From: Gemmatimonadota bacterium
Lineage (GTDB): Bacteria > Gemmatimonadota > Gemmatimonadetes > Longimicrobiales > Gaopeijiaceae
Length of the DNA stretch: 7,668 nucleotides
NCBI GenBank assembly: GCA_015492755.1
Contig: WGEM01000092.1
Coordinates: forward strand, 1-7,668
Direction: 5' to 3'
The stretch's first letter is position 1. Every line of letters starts with the position of its first letter. Made by a program: the position numbers and the translations under genes. Below, in pieces: positions 1-6,870 of this stretch. Under the pieces are notes generated by a model, which was given only the letters and a program-made list of their open reading frames with translations, searched no databases and was not told the origin of the DNA.

Positions 1-944
1 GGATCGAGTGGGGCGCCGTCCAGACGCCGGGGGGCGCGGTGGCATTCATGGCGTCGGACGCGCGCACCCCGGCGCACGTGGAGGTGTGGGCGGAGGGCGA
101 GCGCCGGCAGGTGAGTCCACCGCAGCCCGGCAGCGTGCCCATGGACCGGTTCGTGGAGCCCCGGCAGGTGATCTTCTCCGCCGCCGACGGCATGCGCATC
201 CACGGGCAGCTCTTCCTGCCGCCGGATTACCGGGAGGGACGGCGGTACCCTGCGGTGCTCTTCTTTCATGGGGGCTCGCGCCGCCAGATGCTCCTGGGTT
301 TCCACCACCGCGGCTACTACCACAACGCGTACGCCTTCAATCAGCTGCTGGCGTCTGCGGGCTACATCGTCCTCTCGGTGAACTACCGCTCCGGTATCGG
401 CTACGGGATGGAGTTCCGCGAGGCCCTCAACTACGGCGCCACCGGCGCCAGCGAGTTCAACGACGTGGTGGGCGCCGGACTCTATCTCCGCGCCCGCGAC
501 GACGTGGATCCGGACCGGATCGGACTCTGGGGCGGGTCGTATGGGGGCTACCTCACGGCGCTGGGGCTGGCCCGCGCCTCCGACCTCTTCGCCGCCGGTG
601 TGGACCTGCACGGTGTGCACGACTGGAACCAGGTGATCCGGGGCTTCCGCCCCGCGTACGAGCCGGAGGACTACCCCGAGTTCAGCCGCGTGGCCTTCGA
701 GAGTTCGCCCATGGCCCACATCGACGGGTGGCGCTCACCGGTGCTCCTGATCCACGGTGACGACGACCGGAACGTGCCCTTCAGCGAGTCGGTGGATCTG
801 GCGGAAGCGCTGGCCAGACGAGGGGTGGAGTTCGAGGAGTTGGTCTTCCCCGACGAGGTCCACGGATTCCTCCTCCACCGCAACTGGGTGGCGGCCTACC
901 AGGCGGCGCTGGATTTCTTCCGGCGGCGCCTCGTGACCCGCTGA
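1..944 (+). CDS. S9 family peptidase (prolyl oligopeptidase-type), C-terminal part, cut by the window's left edge
   Basis: The reading frame is open from base 3 (first codon atc) to TGA at 942-944, so the gene begins upstream and about 313 residues are seen. Numbering from the GTG at 39, the first ~35 residues look like the end of a beta-propeller, as in S9 enzymes where a propeller precedes an alpha/beta-hydrolase. The hydrolase domain shows an oxyanion-hole HGG (77-79), the nucleophile elbow WGGSYGGY with Ser167 (codon 537-539), the acid in HGDDDRNVPFSES (probably Asp243 by alignment to DPP4) and the base His275 in DEVHGF. The triad is complete, so the enzyme is probably active on peptides or acylated amino acids. 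S9 enzymes of this kind are serine exo- or oligopeptidases, often exported. Any signal peptide lies outside the window, so location is unknown. The subfamily (S9B or S9C) cannot be set without the N-terminus. A 326-nt gap separates it from the next gene, so co-transcription is not evident. Confidence 0.93.
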   Translation, partial: IEWGAVQTPGGAVAFMASDARTPAHVEVWAEGERRQVSPPQPGSVPMDRFVEPRQVIFSAADGMRIHGQLFLPPDYREGRRYPAVLFFHGGSRRQMLLGFHHRGYYHNAYAFNQLLASAGYIVLSVNYRSGIGYGMEFREALNYGATGASEFNDVVGAGLYLRARDDVDPDRIGLWGGSYGGYLTALGLARASDLFAAGVDLHGVHDWNQVIRGFRPAYEPEDYPEFSRVAFESSPMAHIDGWRSPVLLIHGDDDRNVPFSESVDLAEALARRGVEFEELVFPDEVHGFLLHRNWVAAYQAALDFFRRRLVTR

Positions 945-972
945 GGGCCGCGCGCTCAGCGCCGGGTGCGCC

Positions 973-1016
973 TCCGGAGCCCGGCGCGCTGCGGCGTCAC
1001 GCCGCGCAGCTCCGGA
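973..1016 (+). terminator. GC-rich stem-loop downstream of the S9 peptidase gene (possible terminator)
   Basis: About 30 nt after the peptidase stop there are nested inverted repeats. TCCGGA at 973-978 pairs with TCCGGA at 1011-1016, and GCTGCGGCG (988-996) pairs with CGCCGCGCAGC (1000-1010) around a TCA loop with a two-base bulge. The position suits transcript termination or 3'-end protection. There is no run of T after it, so it is not a classical intrinsic terminator, and stems like this are common by chance at such high GC. Confidence 0.3.
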
Positions 1017-1200
1017 CGGTGCGGGTCGGACCCTCCGGAGAGGAGGATCCGGGTCACCTCCGCCCGGGCGGCGTCCCGTCCCACACCATGGGGCACATCC
1101 CCACCCGGGCCGGGGTGCCCGCGCGCCGGCGGCCGCACCGCCGCGTGGAGAGGTATGGCCGAGGCGCCTCATCCCGTCCACCCCTCCCGCTTGCTTCGCA

Positions 1201-1222
1201 GCAATGTGCGCACGCACATTGC
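1201..1222. promoter_or_regulatory. Perfect 10+10 bp inverted repeat, operator-like
   Basis: GCAATGTGCG (1201-1210) is followed by CA and then by its exact reverse complement CGCACATTGC (1213-1222). The symmetry stops at 1200/1223. It lies 48 nt before the ATG at 1271 of the kelch lipoprotein gene, where an operator for a dimeric regulator would be expected. Its arms are less GC-rich than the surroundings. It could also form an RNA hairpin, but the 2-nt centre is too short for a good loop, which favours a DNA-binding site. The regulator is unknown; no regulator gene is in the window. Confidence 0.5.
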
Positions 1223-1270
1223 CGGAACCGCGGATGCGACGCTCACCCGACATCCGCTCCCACGGGACGA

Positions 1271-2377
1271 ATGGAGGATCGCCTGTTGTCCTTCAGCCTA
1301 CGTTTCCTGTCCATCGGTCTCGCCCTCTCGCTCCTGGCGCTCCCGGCGTGCGGACCCCAGCCGGATCGGGAGGCGCCCACCGATCCCACGGACGTCTGGC
1401 GTCAGGGCCCGCCGCTGCCCCAGCCGGTGACCAACAACGCGGTGGCGGCGGTGGCTCGAGGCGAGGAGGTGGAGGTCTACTCCTTTCTAGGGCTGGACTC
1501 CACCAAGGCATGGAGCGGCGTCACCAACGCGGCGTACCGCTGGCGCATGGGTGACGAGGCGTGGGAGGCGTTGGAGCCCGTTCCCGGTCCCGGGCGCCTG
1601 GGCGCCACCGCCGCGGTGGTGGGTGGACGGATCTACGTGATGGGTGGATACACGGTGGCGGAGGACGGGACGGAGCGGACCGTGCCCGACGTGAACGTCT
1701 TCGATCCCTCAACGGGCACCTGGTCCCGGGGCTCGGACATCCCCGTGCCGGTGGACGACGCCGTCTCCGGCGCCTGGCGTGACTCCTTGATCGTCCTCGT
1801 CTCCGGGTGGAGCCAGAACGGAAATGTGGATCTCGTGCAGGTGTACGACCCGGCGCGCGACGCCTGGCACGCGTCCACGTCCATCCCGGGCACGCCCGTC
1901 TTCGGGCACGCGGGGGCGGTGGCCGCCGATGACCTGGTCTATCTGGACGGCGCGGCGGTGGTGGAGGATCATCCCCGGTACCGCATCGCGCACGGGGGGT
2001 GGCGGGGGCACATCGACGCGGAGGGCATCCACTGGACCCCGCTGGAGGACCATCCCGGACCGGAGCTGTACCGGGCCGCCTCGGGGACCGTAGGCACCTT
2101 CGTCGTGTTCGTGGGGGGGACCGAAAACCCGTACAACTACGACGGAATCGGCTACGATGGCGTACCCTCCGAGCCCATCCGTCAGGTGCTGGCCTATTCA
2201 CCCATCGCCGACGAGTGGCGTCACCTCGCCGCGCCGCCGGTGCCTAGCATGGACCACCGGAACCTGGGGGTCACCGCCGGATGGGTCTTTCTGGTGGGGG
2301 GGATGCATGCGGGCCAGCGCGTCACCGACGACGTGTGGTACGCGCCGGTGGAACTGCTCCTGAAGACCCTGTTCTAG
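1271..2377 (+). CDS. Kelch-repeat beta-propeller lipoprotein
   Basis: The ATG at 1271 gives 368 residues ending at TAG 2375-2377. The N-terminus is a lipoprotein signal: a hydrophobic stretch (about 12-26) ends in LALPAC with the lipidated Cys at 27, so the protein is probably envelope-anchored. The rest is made of kelch-like blades of the form hydrophobic strand, GG, then a Tyr/Trp-containing strand. Examples are GGRIYVMGGY (118-127) with VFDPSTGTW (143-151), VYDPARDAW (191-199), FVVFVGG (277-283) with AYSPIADEW (308-316), and WVFLVGG (338-344). About six blades can be counted, consistent with a closed propeller. Kelch propellers usually bind proteins or sugars; no galactose-oxidase copper ligands could be assigned, so no enzyme activity is claimed. 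A TTG start at 1286 has a better ribosome site and removes the acidic residues E2 and D3 from the signal n-region. The last two bases of the stop codon are the first two of a dispersed repeat. A C-terminal truncation cannot be excluded. Confidence 0.85.
   Translation: MEDRLLSFSLRFLSIGLALSLLALPACGPQPDREAPTDPTDVWRQGPPLPQPVTNNAVAAVARGEEVEVYSFLGLDSTKAWSGVTNAAYRWRMGDEAWEALEPVPGPGRLGATAAVVGGRIYVMGGYTVAEDGTERTVPDVNVFDPSTGTWSRGSDIPVPVDDAVSGAWRDSLIVLVSGWSQNGNVDLVQVYDPARDAWHASTSIPGTPVFGHAGAVAADDLVYLDGAAVVEDHPRYRIAHGGWRGHIDAEGIHWTPLEDHPGPELYRAASGTVGTFVVFVGGTENPYNYDGIGYDGVPSEPIRQVLAYSPIADEWRHLAAPPVPSMDHRNLGVTAGWVFLVGGMHAGQRVTDDVWYAPVELLLKTLF
1273..1278 (+). promoter_or_regulatory. Shine-Dalgarno-like GGAGGA inside the annotated kelch start region
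   Basis: GGAGGA lies 7 nt before an in-frame TTG at 1286, an ideal distance, while the ATG at 1271 is preceded only by a weak GGGA (1264-1267). This supports TTG 1286 as an alternative or true start of the kelch lipoprotein. Confidence 0.4.
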
Positions 2378-2418
2378 GAGCCTGTCCGAGTAAGGGAGTG
2401 GGCCGCGCACGTGGTGCG
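2376..2418 (+). repeat. Dispersed 43-bp repeat, copy 1
   Basis: This 43-base segment matches 7519-7561 in the same orientation at 42 of 43 positions; the one difference is G at 2394 versus A at 7537. The match stops sharply on both sides. It starts within the stop codon of the kelch gene and fills most of the gap between two convergent genes. Unlike copy 2, it does not continue into a palindrome, so it may be a solo end or remnant of a larger element. Confidence 0.85.
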
Positions 2419-2420
2419 GC
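2402..2420. terminator. Short hairpin between convergent genes (weak terminator candidate)
   Basis: GCCGCGC (2402-2408) can pair with GTGCGGC (2414-2420) with one G-U pair and a 5-nt loop. A larger alternative pairs GGGCCG (2399-2404) with CGGCCC (2424-2429). It lies between the kelch stop and the cyclase stop, so it could end transcripts from both sides. No T tract follows on either strand, and part of it belongs to the 43-bp repeat. Confidence 0.25.
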
Positions 2421-2429
2421 ACCCGGCCC

Positions 2430-3617
2430 TCACGCCGAGACCCGGTTCCTGCCCGCCTTCTTCGCCCGGTAGAGCGCCTCGTCGGCCCTCTTGAGGACCG
2501 TCATGGGGTCCCCGTCGGGGACGTCCTCGCTGTCCGCCATCCCGATGCTCACCGTCACCGAGAGCGTCTTCTTGCGCGCCGGCGGCTTGGCGGGTCCCGG
2601 CGGCGGATCCTTCGGACGGTTCCAGCTCCGAAGCACGAAGGTGGCCTGCTCCACGGAGCGGCGGACCTCCTCCAGAAATCCCTGCGCCTCGTGATGGGTG
2701 ATGCCGGGGTAGAGGAGCGTGAACTCCTCCCCGCCGTACCGGTACGCGCGGCACCGCCCGGGGGCCCGCTCCAGGTGCCGGGCCACCAGCTTCAGGACCT
2801 GGTCCCCCACGTCGTGGCCGTACCGGTCGTTGAACTTCTTGAAGTGGTCCACATCCACCATCGCGATGGTGTACGTGCCCGACAGCTCGTCCAGGTCACG
2901 CATGAGCGCCCGCCGGGCCGGAAGCCCCGTGAGGTCGTCACGGTACGCCATGGCGTAGGTGGTCTCCAGCACCGAGAGGGCCAGCACCAGACCCCCCGCC
3001 CCCAGGAGCACCGCGTCCAGCGTGGGCCCGCTCGCCGGGTGGATGGCACCCAGCACACACACCTGCGTCCACACGAGGCCGCGTTCCACCGCACCCTGCC
3101 AGCGGTAGACCGACCACCCCGACGCCACCAGCGCGCCGCCGGAGAGCAAGGCCACCGACTGCGGAAACCCCGTCCACGCCGTGAGCCCGCCCGGGAGGAG
3201 CTGGAGGTCCAGGAAGGCTTCCAGGTTCACGGGGTCGTAAAAGAGAATGCCCGGCACGAATCCACCGGCCGCGGACGCGGCCACCTGTGTGAGTCCGGTG
3301 GGCGAGGCGATGCCCCGGTCCCGCGAGAGCGCCAGGAGCCCCACCACCACCACGTACACGGTGCCCAGCGCCGCAAGCACGTCCATCTCGGTGCTCCCGC
3401 CTGCCACCAGATCCAGCGCCGCCAGACCCAGCGCCGCGACGAAGACCCGGCTCCGATGGAACCCTCCCGCCAGCGCCGCCGCCGCGCCGTACACGATCCA
3501 GCGGTAGGTGCCGGTGACCTGGAGGATCGTCCCCTCGGGCAGCAGGCGCGCAGAAACCACCGCCCCCGCCACCACCAGGCCTCCGGGTAGGAGCCAGCGT
3601 CGGAGTTCGGACTTCAC
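2430..3617 (-). CDS. Membrane-bound diguanylate cyclase (GGDEF domain)
   Basis: The protein has 395 residues and a GTG start at 3617. Residues ~9-220 contain about seven hydrophobic membrane segments (for example 57-72, 78-97, 152-168, 200-218) that match no sensor domain I can name. The C-terminal GGDEF domain (about 222-395) starts with DDLTGL (227-232) and has the metal-binding Asp255 in DVDHFKKFND with Asn263 and Asp264, the active-site GGEEF (295-299) and the closing RADEALYRAKKAGRN (377-391). All key residues for making cyclic di-GMP from two GTP are present, so it should be active at the inner membrane. The RxxD inhibitory site normally just before GGEEF is absent (Pro and Cys at the Arg and Asp positions), so classical product inhibition is not expected. 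A Pro/Lys-rich insert (about 333-350) precedes the SVTVSIGMA strand. It follows the BNR protein gene by 10 nt. GAGG at 3626-3629, overlapping that gene's stop, is the likely ribosome site, suggesting translational coupling. Confidence 0.92.
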   Translation of the reverse strand: MKSELRRWLLPGGLVVAGAVVSARLLPEGTILQVTGTYRWIVYGAAAALAGGFHRSRVFVAALGLAALDLVAGGSTEMDVLAALGTVYVVVVGLLALSRDRGIASPTGLTQVAASAAGGFVPGILFYDPVNLEAFLDLQLLPGGLTAWTGFPQSVALLSGGALVASGWSVYRWQGAVERGLVWTQVCVLGAIHPASGPTLDAVLLGAGGLVLALSVLETTYAMAYRDDLTGLPARRALMRDLDELSGTYTIAMVDVDHFKKFNDRYGHDVGDQVLKLVARHLERAPGRCRAYRYGGEEFTLLYPGITHHEAQGFLEEVRRSVEQATFVLRSWNRPKDPPPGPAKPPARKKTLSVTVSIGMADSEDVPDGDPMTVLKRADEALYRAKKAGRNRVSA

Positions 3618-3625
3618 GCGCGGCG

Positions 3626-3629
3626 CCTC
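3626..3629 (-). promoter_or_regulatory. Shine-Dalgarno GAGG overlapping the upstream stop codon
   Basis: On the reverse strand the BNR gene ends in TGA (3630-3628), and the GA of this stop begins a GAGG motif 8 nt before the GTG start of the cyclase gene. The arrangement supports coupled translation of the two genes and the choice of the GTG start. Confidence 0.45.
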
Positions 3630-6600
3630 ACGGCTGCGAGATGATGGGTGCCAGCCCCTGCTCCGCCAGCATGCGGTTCAGGCGCGCGAGCTCGCCCGTC
3701 TCCAGCTCCGCCCACCGGTCCAGTACCTCCCTCAGCCAGTCGCGATAGATCTGGAGGACCTCCATCGCCTGGTCCGTGGGCCGGTGGTCGGTGCCGGAGG
3801 TGTACGCGGCCAGGCTGGCGATCTTGGCGTAGAGCTGCCGCGGCCAGCGGATGGTGTCCTGCCGGGCCGCCCCTCCCGTGAGGCGGAGGTCGAAGAGGCG
3901 CATCTCCAGCTCGATGAGCGCCTCGGAGAGGGCCTCGCCCGCCTCCACGACGTCCTGGAGTTCGGGTCGCTTCTGCAGCAGCTCCTTCAGCCGCACTCCG
4001 GCATCGGTGATCCCCTTCCGGGTCCATTCGATGCGGTCGATGAGGGCGGCGGTGGAGTCGCTCATCTCCCGGAGTTCCAGGAGGAAGGCCAGTTGCGCCT
4101 CGAGCTCCGCGGCGGTGGCGTCGGACGCGGGATCCTGAAGCACCTCCAACCAGCGCTCCTGGCGGTGATCGCCCACCTCCAGCACCACCCGATACCGTCC
4201 CGGAATGGCCAACGGGCGCACGGGACCCCCGTCGGGAGCACTCCGCCATCCCTCCTCCCCCACGCTACGGTGGGCGTGCTCCAGCGCGGGCGTGCGGAGC
4301 CGCGGCCGGCGCGAGGGAGTGTAGCACAGGTCCCAGACCACCCGGTTGAGACCCGCCTCCGGACGCGCCACCCGGAGCGTGCGTACCGTGTCGCCCGCCT
4401 CGGTGGTGATGGTGAGCCGGGCGGGCCCCTCCACGGAGTCCGCCACCAGGAAGTTCAGGAAGGCGCCGTACTCGGGATTCTCGCCCGCCGCGGGATCCCC
4501 CGGCTGACTCTGCATGGGCTCTCTGGGGAGGAAGCGGTACGCCGGGCGGGGCTCGAAGAGGTGGACGGGCGCAGCCATCGCCTCCGCTGTGAGTTGCTGC
4601 AGGGGCGTGATGTCGTCCAGGATCCAGAAGCCCCGGCCGTAGGTGGCCACCACCAGATCGTTGAAGTGCGGCTGCACCGTGAGCCAGTACACCGGCGCGT
4701 GCGGGAGGTCACCCTGGAGGGGGGTCCAGTGCCCTCCGTCGTCGAAGGAGACGTAGAGTGCATTCTCCGTGCCCAGGTAGAGGAGGCCGGGGCGGCGCGG
4801 GTCTTCCCGGACCACGTGGGCGTAGCTGAAGACGCTCCGCGGGATGCCATCCGAGATGGCGGTCCAGGAGGCGCCGTAGTCATCCGTGCGGTAGACGTAC
4901 GGCTGGGTGTCGCCCAGTTGGTGCCGGTCCACGGTGACGTAGGCCACGGCGGGGTCGAAGCGGGACGGCTCGATGTTGCTCACCGTGCCCCATTCGGGAA
5001 GGTCGCGGATGTTGCGGCCCACCTCCGTCCAGGTGGCGCCGCCGTCCCGTGTCAGGTGGATGAGCCCGTCGTTGGACCCCGCCCAGATGAGGCCGGGCGT
5101 GACGGGGGACTCGGCGATGGCGAAGAGGACCGAGTAATACGTCGGGCTCACATCCTCGGTGGTGAGCCCCCCCGTCTTCAACTGCTTCGACTCGTCGTCG
5201 CGGGTGAGGTCCGGGCTGATGACCTCCCAGCTCTGCCCGCCGTTGCGGGTGCGATGGACGTGCTGGCTGCCCACATACACCGTTTCGTGGTCGTGGGGCG
5301 AGATATGGATGGGGAAGGTCCACTGGAAGCGGTAGCGCAGATCCTTCGCCGCCCACCCCTCCGGGTTGTCCGGCCAGACGCTCACCGTCCGGGTGAGGCC
5401 GGTGGAGCGCTGGTGCCGGTCCAGGATCCCCTCGTAGCACCCGGACCACACGATGTCGTTGGTGACGGTGTCGGGCACGGCGAACCCGGACTCGCATCCC
5501 CCCACGGACCGGAAGGCGCCGATGGGGATCTCTCTGCCGGTGAGCGTGTTGGAGGGCCCCCCCGTGGAGGGACCGTCCTGCCGGTTCCCGTAGACGTTGT
5601 ACGGGACCGCGTTGTCGGTGAAGACGTGATACATCTGCGCGATGGGCAGGAGCGGTCGGTACCAGGTGCGCCCCCGGTTGGTGGAGATGCGCACACCCTG
5701 ATCGTTGCCTACGATCATCCGGTCCGGCAGGAGCGGGTCGATCCACATGTCGTGGTTGTCACCGCCGCTCACCACCTCGAAGGTGCGTCCGCCGTCCAGC
5801 GACTTCGTATGCACGGTCGACATGAAGTGCACCTCGTCGGCGTCGTCGGGGGCCACGGCCATCCGGGTGTAGTAGAGGGGCCGCTGCGCCAGCGCGTGGT
5901 CGGGGTTCACCATCTCCCAGCTCGCTCCCCCGTCGTCGGAGCGCCAGAGGACCCCTTCGTGCTCCTCGAAGGGCTCGAAGTCGGCGTTGCTGCTGGTCTC
6001 GATGAGCGCGTAGATCCGGTCCGGGTCGTCAGGTGAGACCGCCAGCCCGATCTTCCCCATCATGCCCTCGGGGAGGCCCGTCCCTTCGAGACGGGTCCAG
6101 CTCTCCCCCATGTCCCGGCTCATCCAGAGGCCGCTCTCCGGGCCTCCGCTCTCCCGCCCCCAGGGCCGGATCCGCATCTGCCACGTGGCGGCGTAGAGAA
6201 TCCGCGGATTTCCTGCGTTGAACACCACATCGATGGCGCCGGAGTTCGGCCCGGCCGTGAGGACGCGCTCCCAGGTTGTCCCCCCGTCCAGCGTACGGAA
6301 GAGCCCCGTGCCCTCCTCCTGAGGGCCATACATGTGTCCCGCCGCCGCCACGAACACGATGTCGGGGTTGTCCGGGTGGATCTGAATCCGTCCGATCCGT
6401 CCACTCTCCTCCAGCCCCATGTGCGTCCAGGAGTCGCCCCCGTCGGTGGAGCGGTACACGCCGTTCCCGATGGAGACGTTGGAGCGGATGAATGACTCTC
6501 CCGTGCCCGCCCAGACGACGTTGGGGTCCGAGGGGGCCACCGCCAGCGCGCCGCTGGACTGCGCCGGCTGGTGGTCGAAGACGGGTTCCCAGGAGTGGCC

Positions 6601-6870
6601 GCCGTCCTCGCTCCGGAAGACTCCGCCCGACGCGGCGCCGATGAAATACACGTTGGCGTCCCCCGGCACACCCGTCACCGCGCTGACGCGATTCCCCACC
6701 GGACCCACGTGCCGGAAGTCGGCGCGGGCGAAGAAGTCCTCGGGTGGCTCGGGAAGGGTCTGCGCACCGGCGCCCGGGGAGGCGAGGTTCCCGGCCAGGA
6801 GGAGTAGAGCCGTGGTGGCGCGGCGGGGGACGCGTCCCGCGAGGAGGGGGTGAGGAGGGGTGCGGATCAT
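3628..6870 (-). CDS. Secreted BNR/Asp-box beta-propeller protein (VPS10/sortilin-like, often annotated 'glycosyl hydrolase')
   Basis: The 1080-residue protein starts at ATG 6870; an in-frame TGA 9 nt upstream leaves no earlier start. An N-terminal signal peptide has a basic n-region (RVPRR), a hydrophobic core (about 20-30) and a likely cleavage after AGA at 34-36. Residues ~45-755 carry at least eleven Asp-box motifs of the type SxDxGxxW, starting near 87, 141, 193, 251, 311, 357, 396, 541, 607, 662 and 708. This is the pattern of sortilin-type ten-bladed or double propellers. Cys459 and Cys478 might form a disulfide. A beta-sandwich-like segment follows (about 805-910), then a helical, charged region (about 916-1070) that may be coiled-coil. 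Asp boxes are structural turns, so they do not show sialidase or other hydrolase activity; no catalytic set could be assigned. The likely role is binding of proteins or polysaccharides outside the inner membrane. It is the first gene of a probable two-gene operon with the cyclase. Confidence 0.9.
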   Translation of the reverse strand: MIRTPPHPLLAGRVPRRATTALLLLAGNLASPGAGAQTLPEPPEDFFARADFRHVGPVGNRVSAVTGVPGDANVYFIGAASGGVFRSEDGGHSWEPVFDHQPAQSSGALAVAPSDPNVVWAGTGESFIRSNVSIGNGVYRSTDGGDSWTHMGLEESGRIGRIQIHPDNPDIVFVAAAGHMYGPQEEGTGLFRTLDGGTTWERVLTAGPNSGAIDVVFNAGNPRILYAATWQMRIRPWGRESGGPESGLWMSRDMGESWTRLEGTGLPEGMMGKIGLAVSPDDPDRIYALIETSSNADFEPFEEHEGVLWRSDDGGASWEMVNPDHALAQRPLYYTRMAVAPDDADEVHFMSTVHTKSLDGGRTFEVVSGGDNHDMWIDPLLPDRMIVGNDQGVRISTNRGRTWYRPLLPIAQMYHVFTDNAVPYNVYGNRQDGPSTGGPSNTLTGREIPIGAFRSVGGCESGFAVPDTVTNDIVWSGCYEGILDRHQRSTGLTRTVSVWPDNPEGWAAKDLRYRFQWTFPIHISPHDHETVYVGSQHVHRTRNGGQSWEVISPDLTRDDESKQLKTGGLTTEDVSPTYYSVLFAIAESPVTPGLIWAGSNDGLIHLTRDGGATWTEVGRNIRDLPEWGTVSNIEPSRFDPAVAYVTVDRHQLGDTQPYVYRTDDYGASWTAISDGIPRSVFSYAHVVREDPRRPGLLYLGTENALYVSFDDGGHWTPLQGDLPHAPVYWLTVQPHFNDLVVATYGRGFWILDDITPLQQLTAEAMAAPVHLFEPRPAYRFLPREPMQSQPGDPAAGENPEYGAFLNFLVADSVEGPARLTITTEAGDTVRTLRVARPEAGLNRVVWDLCYTPSRRPRLRTPALEHAHRSVGEEGWRSAPDGGPVRPLAIPGRYRVVLEVGDHRQERWLEVLQDPASDATAAELEAQLAFLLELREMSDSTAALIDRIEWTRKGITDAGVRLKELLQKRPELQDVVEAGEALSEALIELEMRLFDLRLTGGAARQDTIRWPRQLYAKIASLAAYTSGTDHRPTDQAMEVLQIYRDWLREVLDRWAELETGELARLNRMLAEQGLAPIISQP

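Larger units (their letters stand above)
945..1270. other. 326-nt intergenic region without a supported gene
   Basis: No convincing coding sequence was found. The kelch gene frame stays open upstream to 1019, but its translation there is rich in Arg, Pro, Gly and His with no domain signal and precedes a clear signal peptide, so it is treated as untranslated. The stretch holds a stem-loop at 973-1016, further GC-rich inverted repeats (GGGCAC 1091-1096 with GTGCCC 1115-1120; CGGCGG 1127-1132 with CCGCCG 1138-1143), and a perfect inverted repeat at 1201-1222. No convincing -35/-10 pair was identified; the kelch promoter presumably lies in the right-hand part. Confidence 0.6.

Noticed and set aside
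735..1253. 172-residue frame on the minus strand across the S9 gene end and the intergenic region
   Set aside because: It overlaps the catalytic part of the S9 peptidase, and its composition is Arg/Ala/Gly/Pro-rich with no motifs.
1019..1270. 84-residue upstream extension of the kelch frame
   Set aside because: The translation has low-complexity Arg/Pro/Gly/His composition and would bury a clear lipoprotein signal peptide, and the start codon lacks a ribosome site.
3508..6036. 842-residue open frame on the plus strand opposite the BNR protein gene
   Set aside because: It is antisense to a gene with eleven clear Asp boxes and a signal peptide. Its translation is rich in Arg, Gly, Val, His and Pro without domain motifs. 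Long stop-free antisense frames are expected at this GC.
4700..6700. Tandem DNA repeats or CRISPR suggested by recurring similar motifs
   Set aside because: The recurrence is at protein level (Asp boxes in propeller blades) with irregular spacing and divergent DNA; no regular repeat-spacer pattern exists.
3628..6870. Glycoside hydrolase or sialidase activity for the BNR protein
   Set aside because: Asp boxes are structural and occur in many non-enzymatic propellers. No sialidase arginine triad or nucleophile pair could be assigned.
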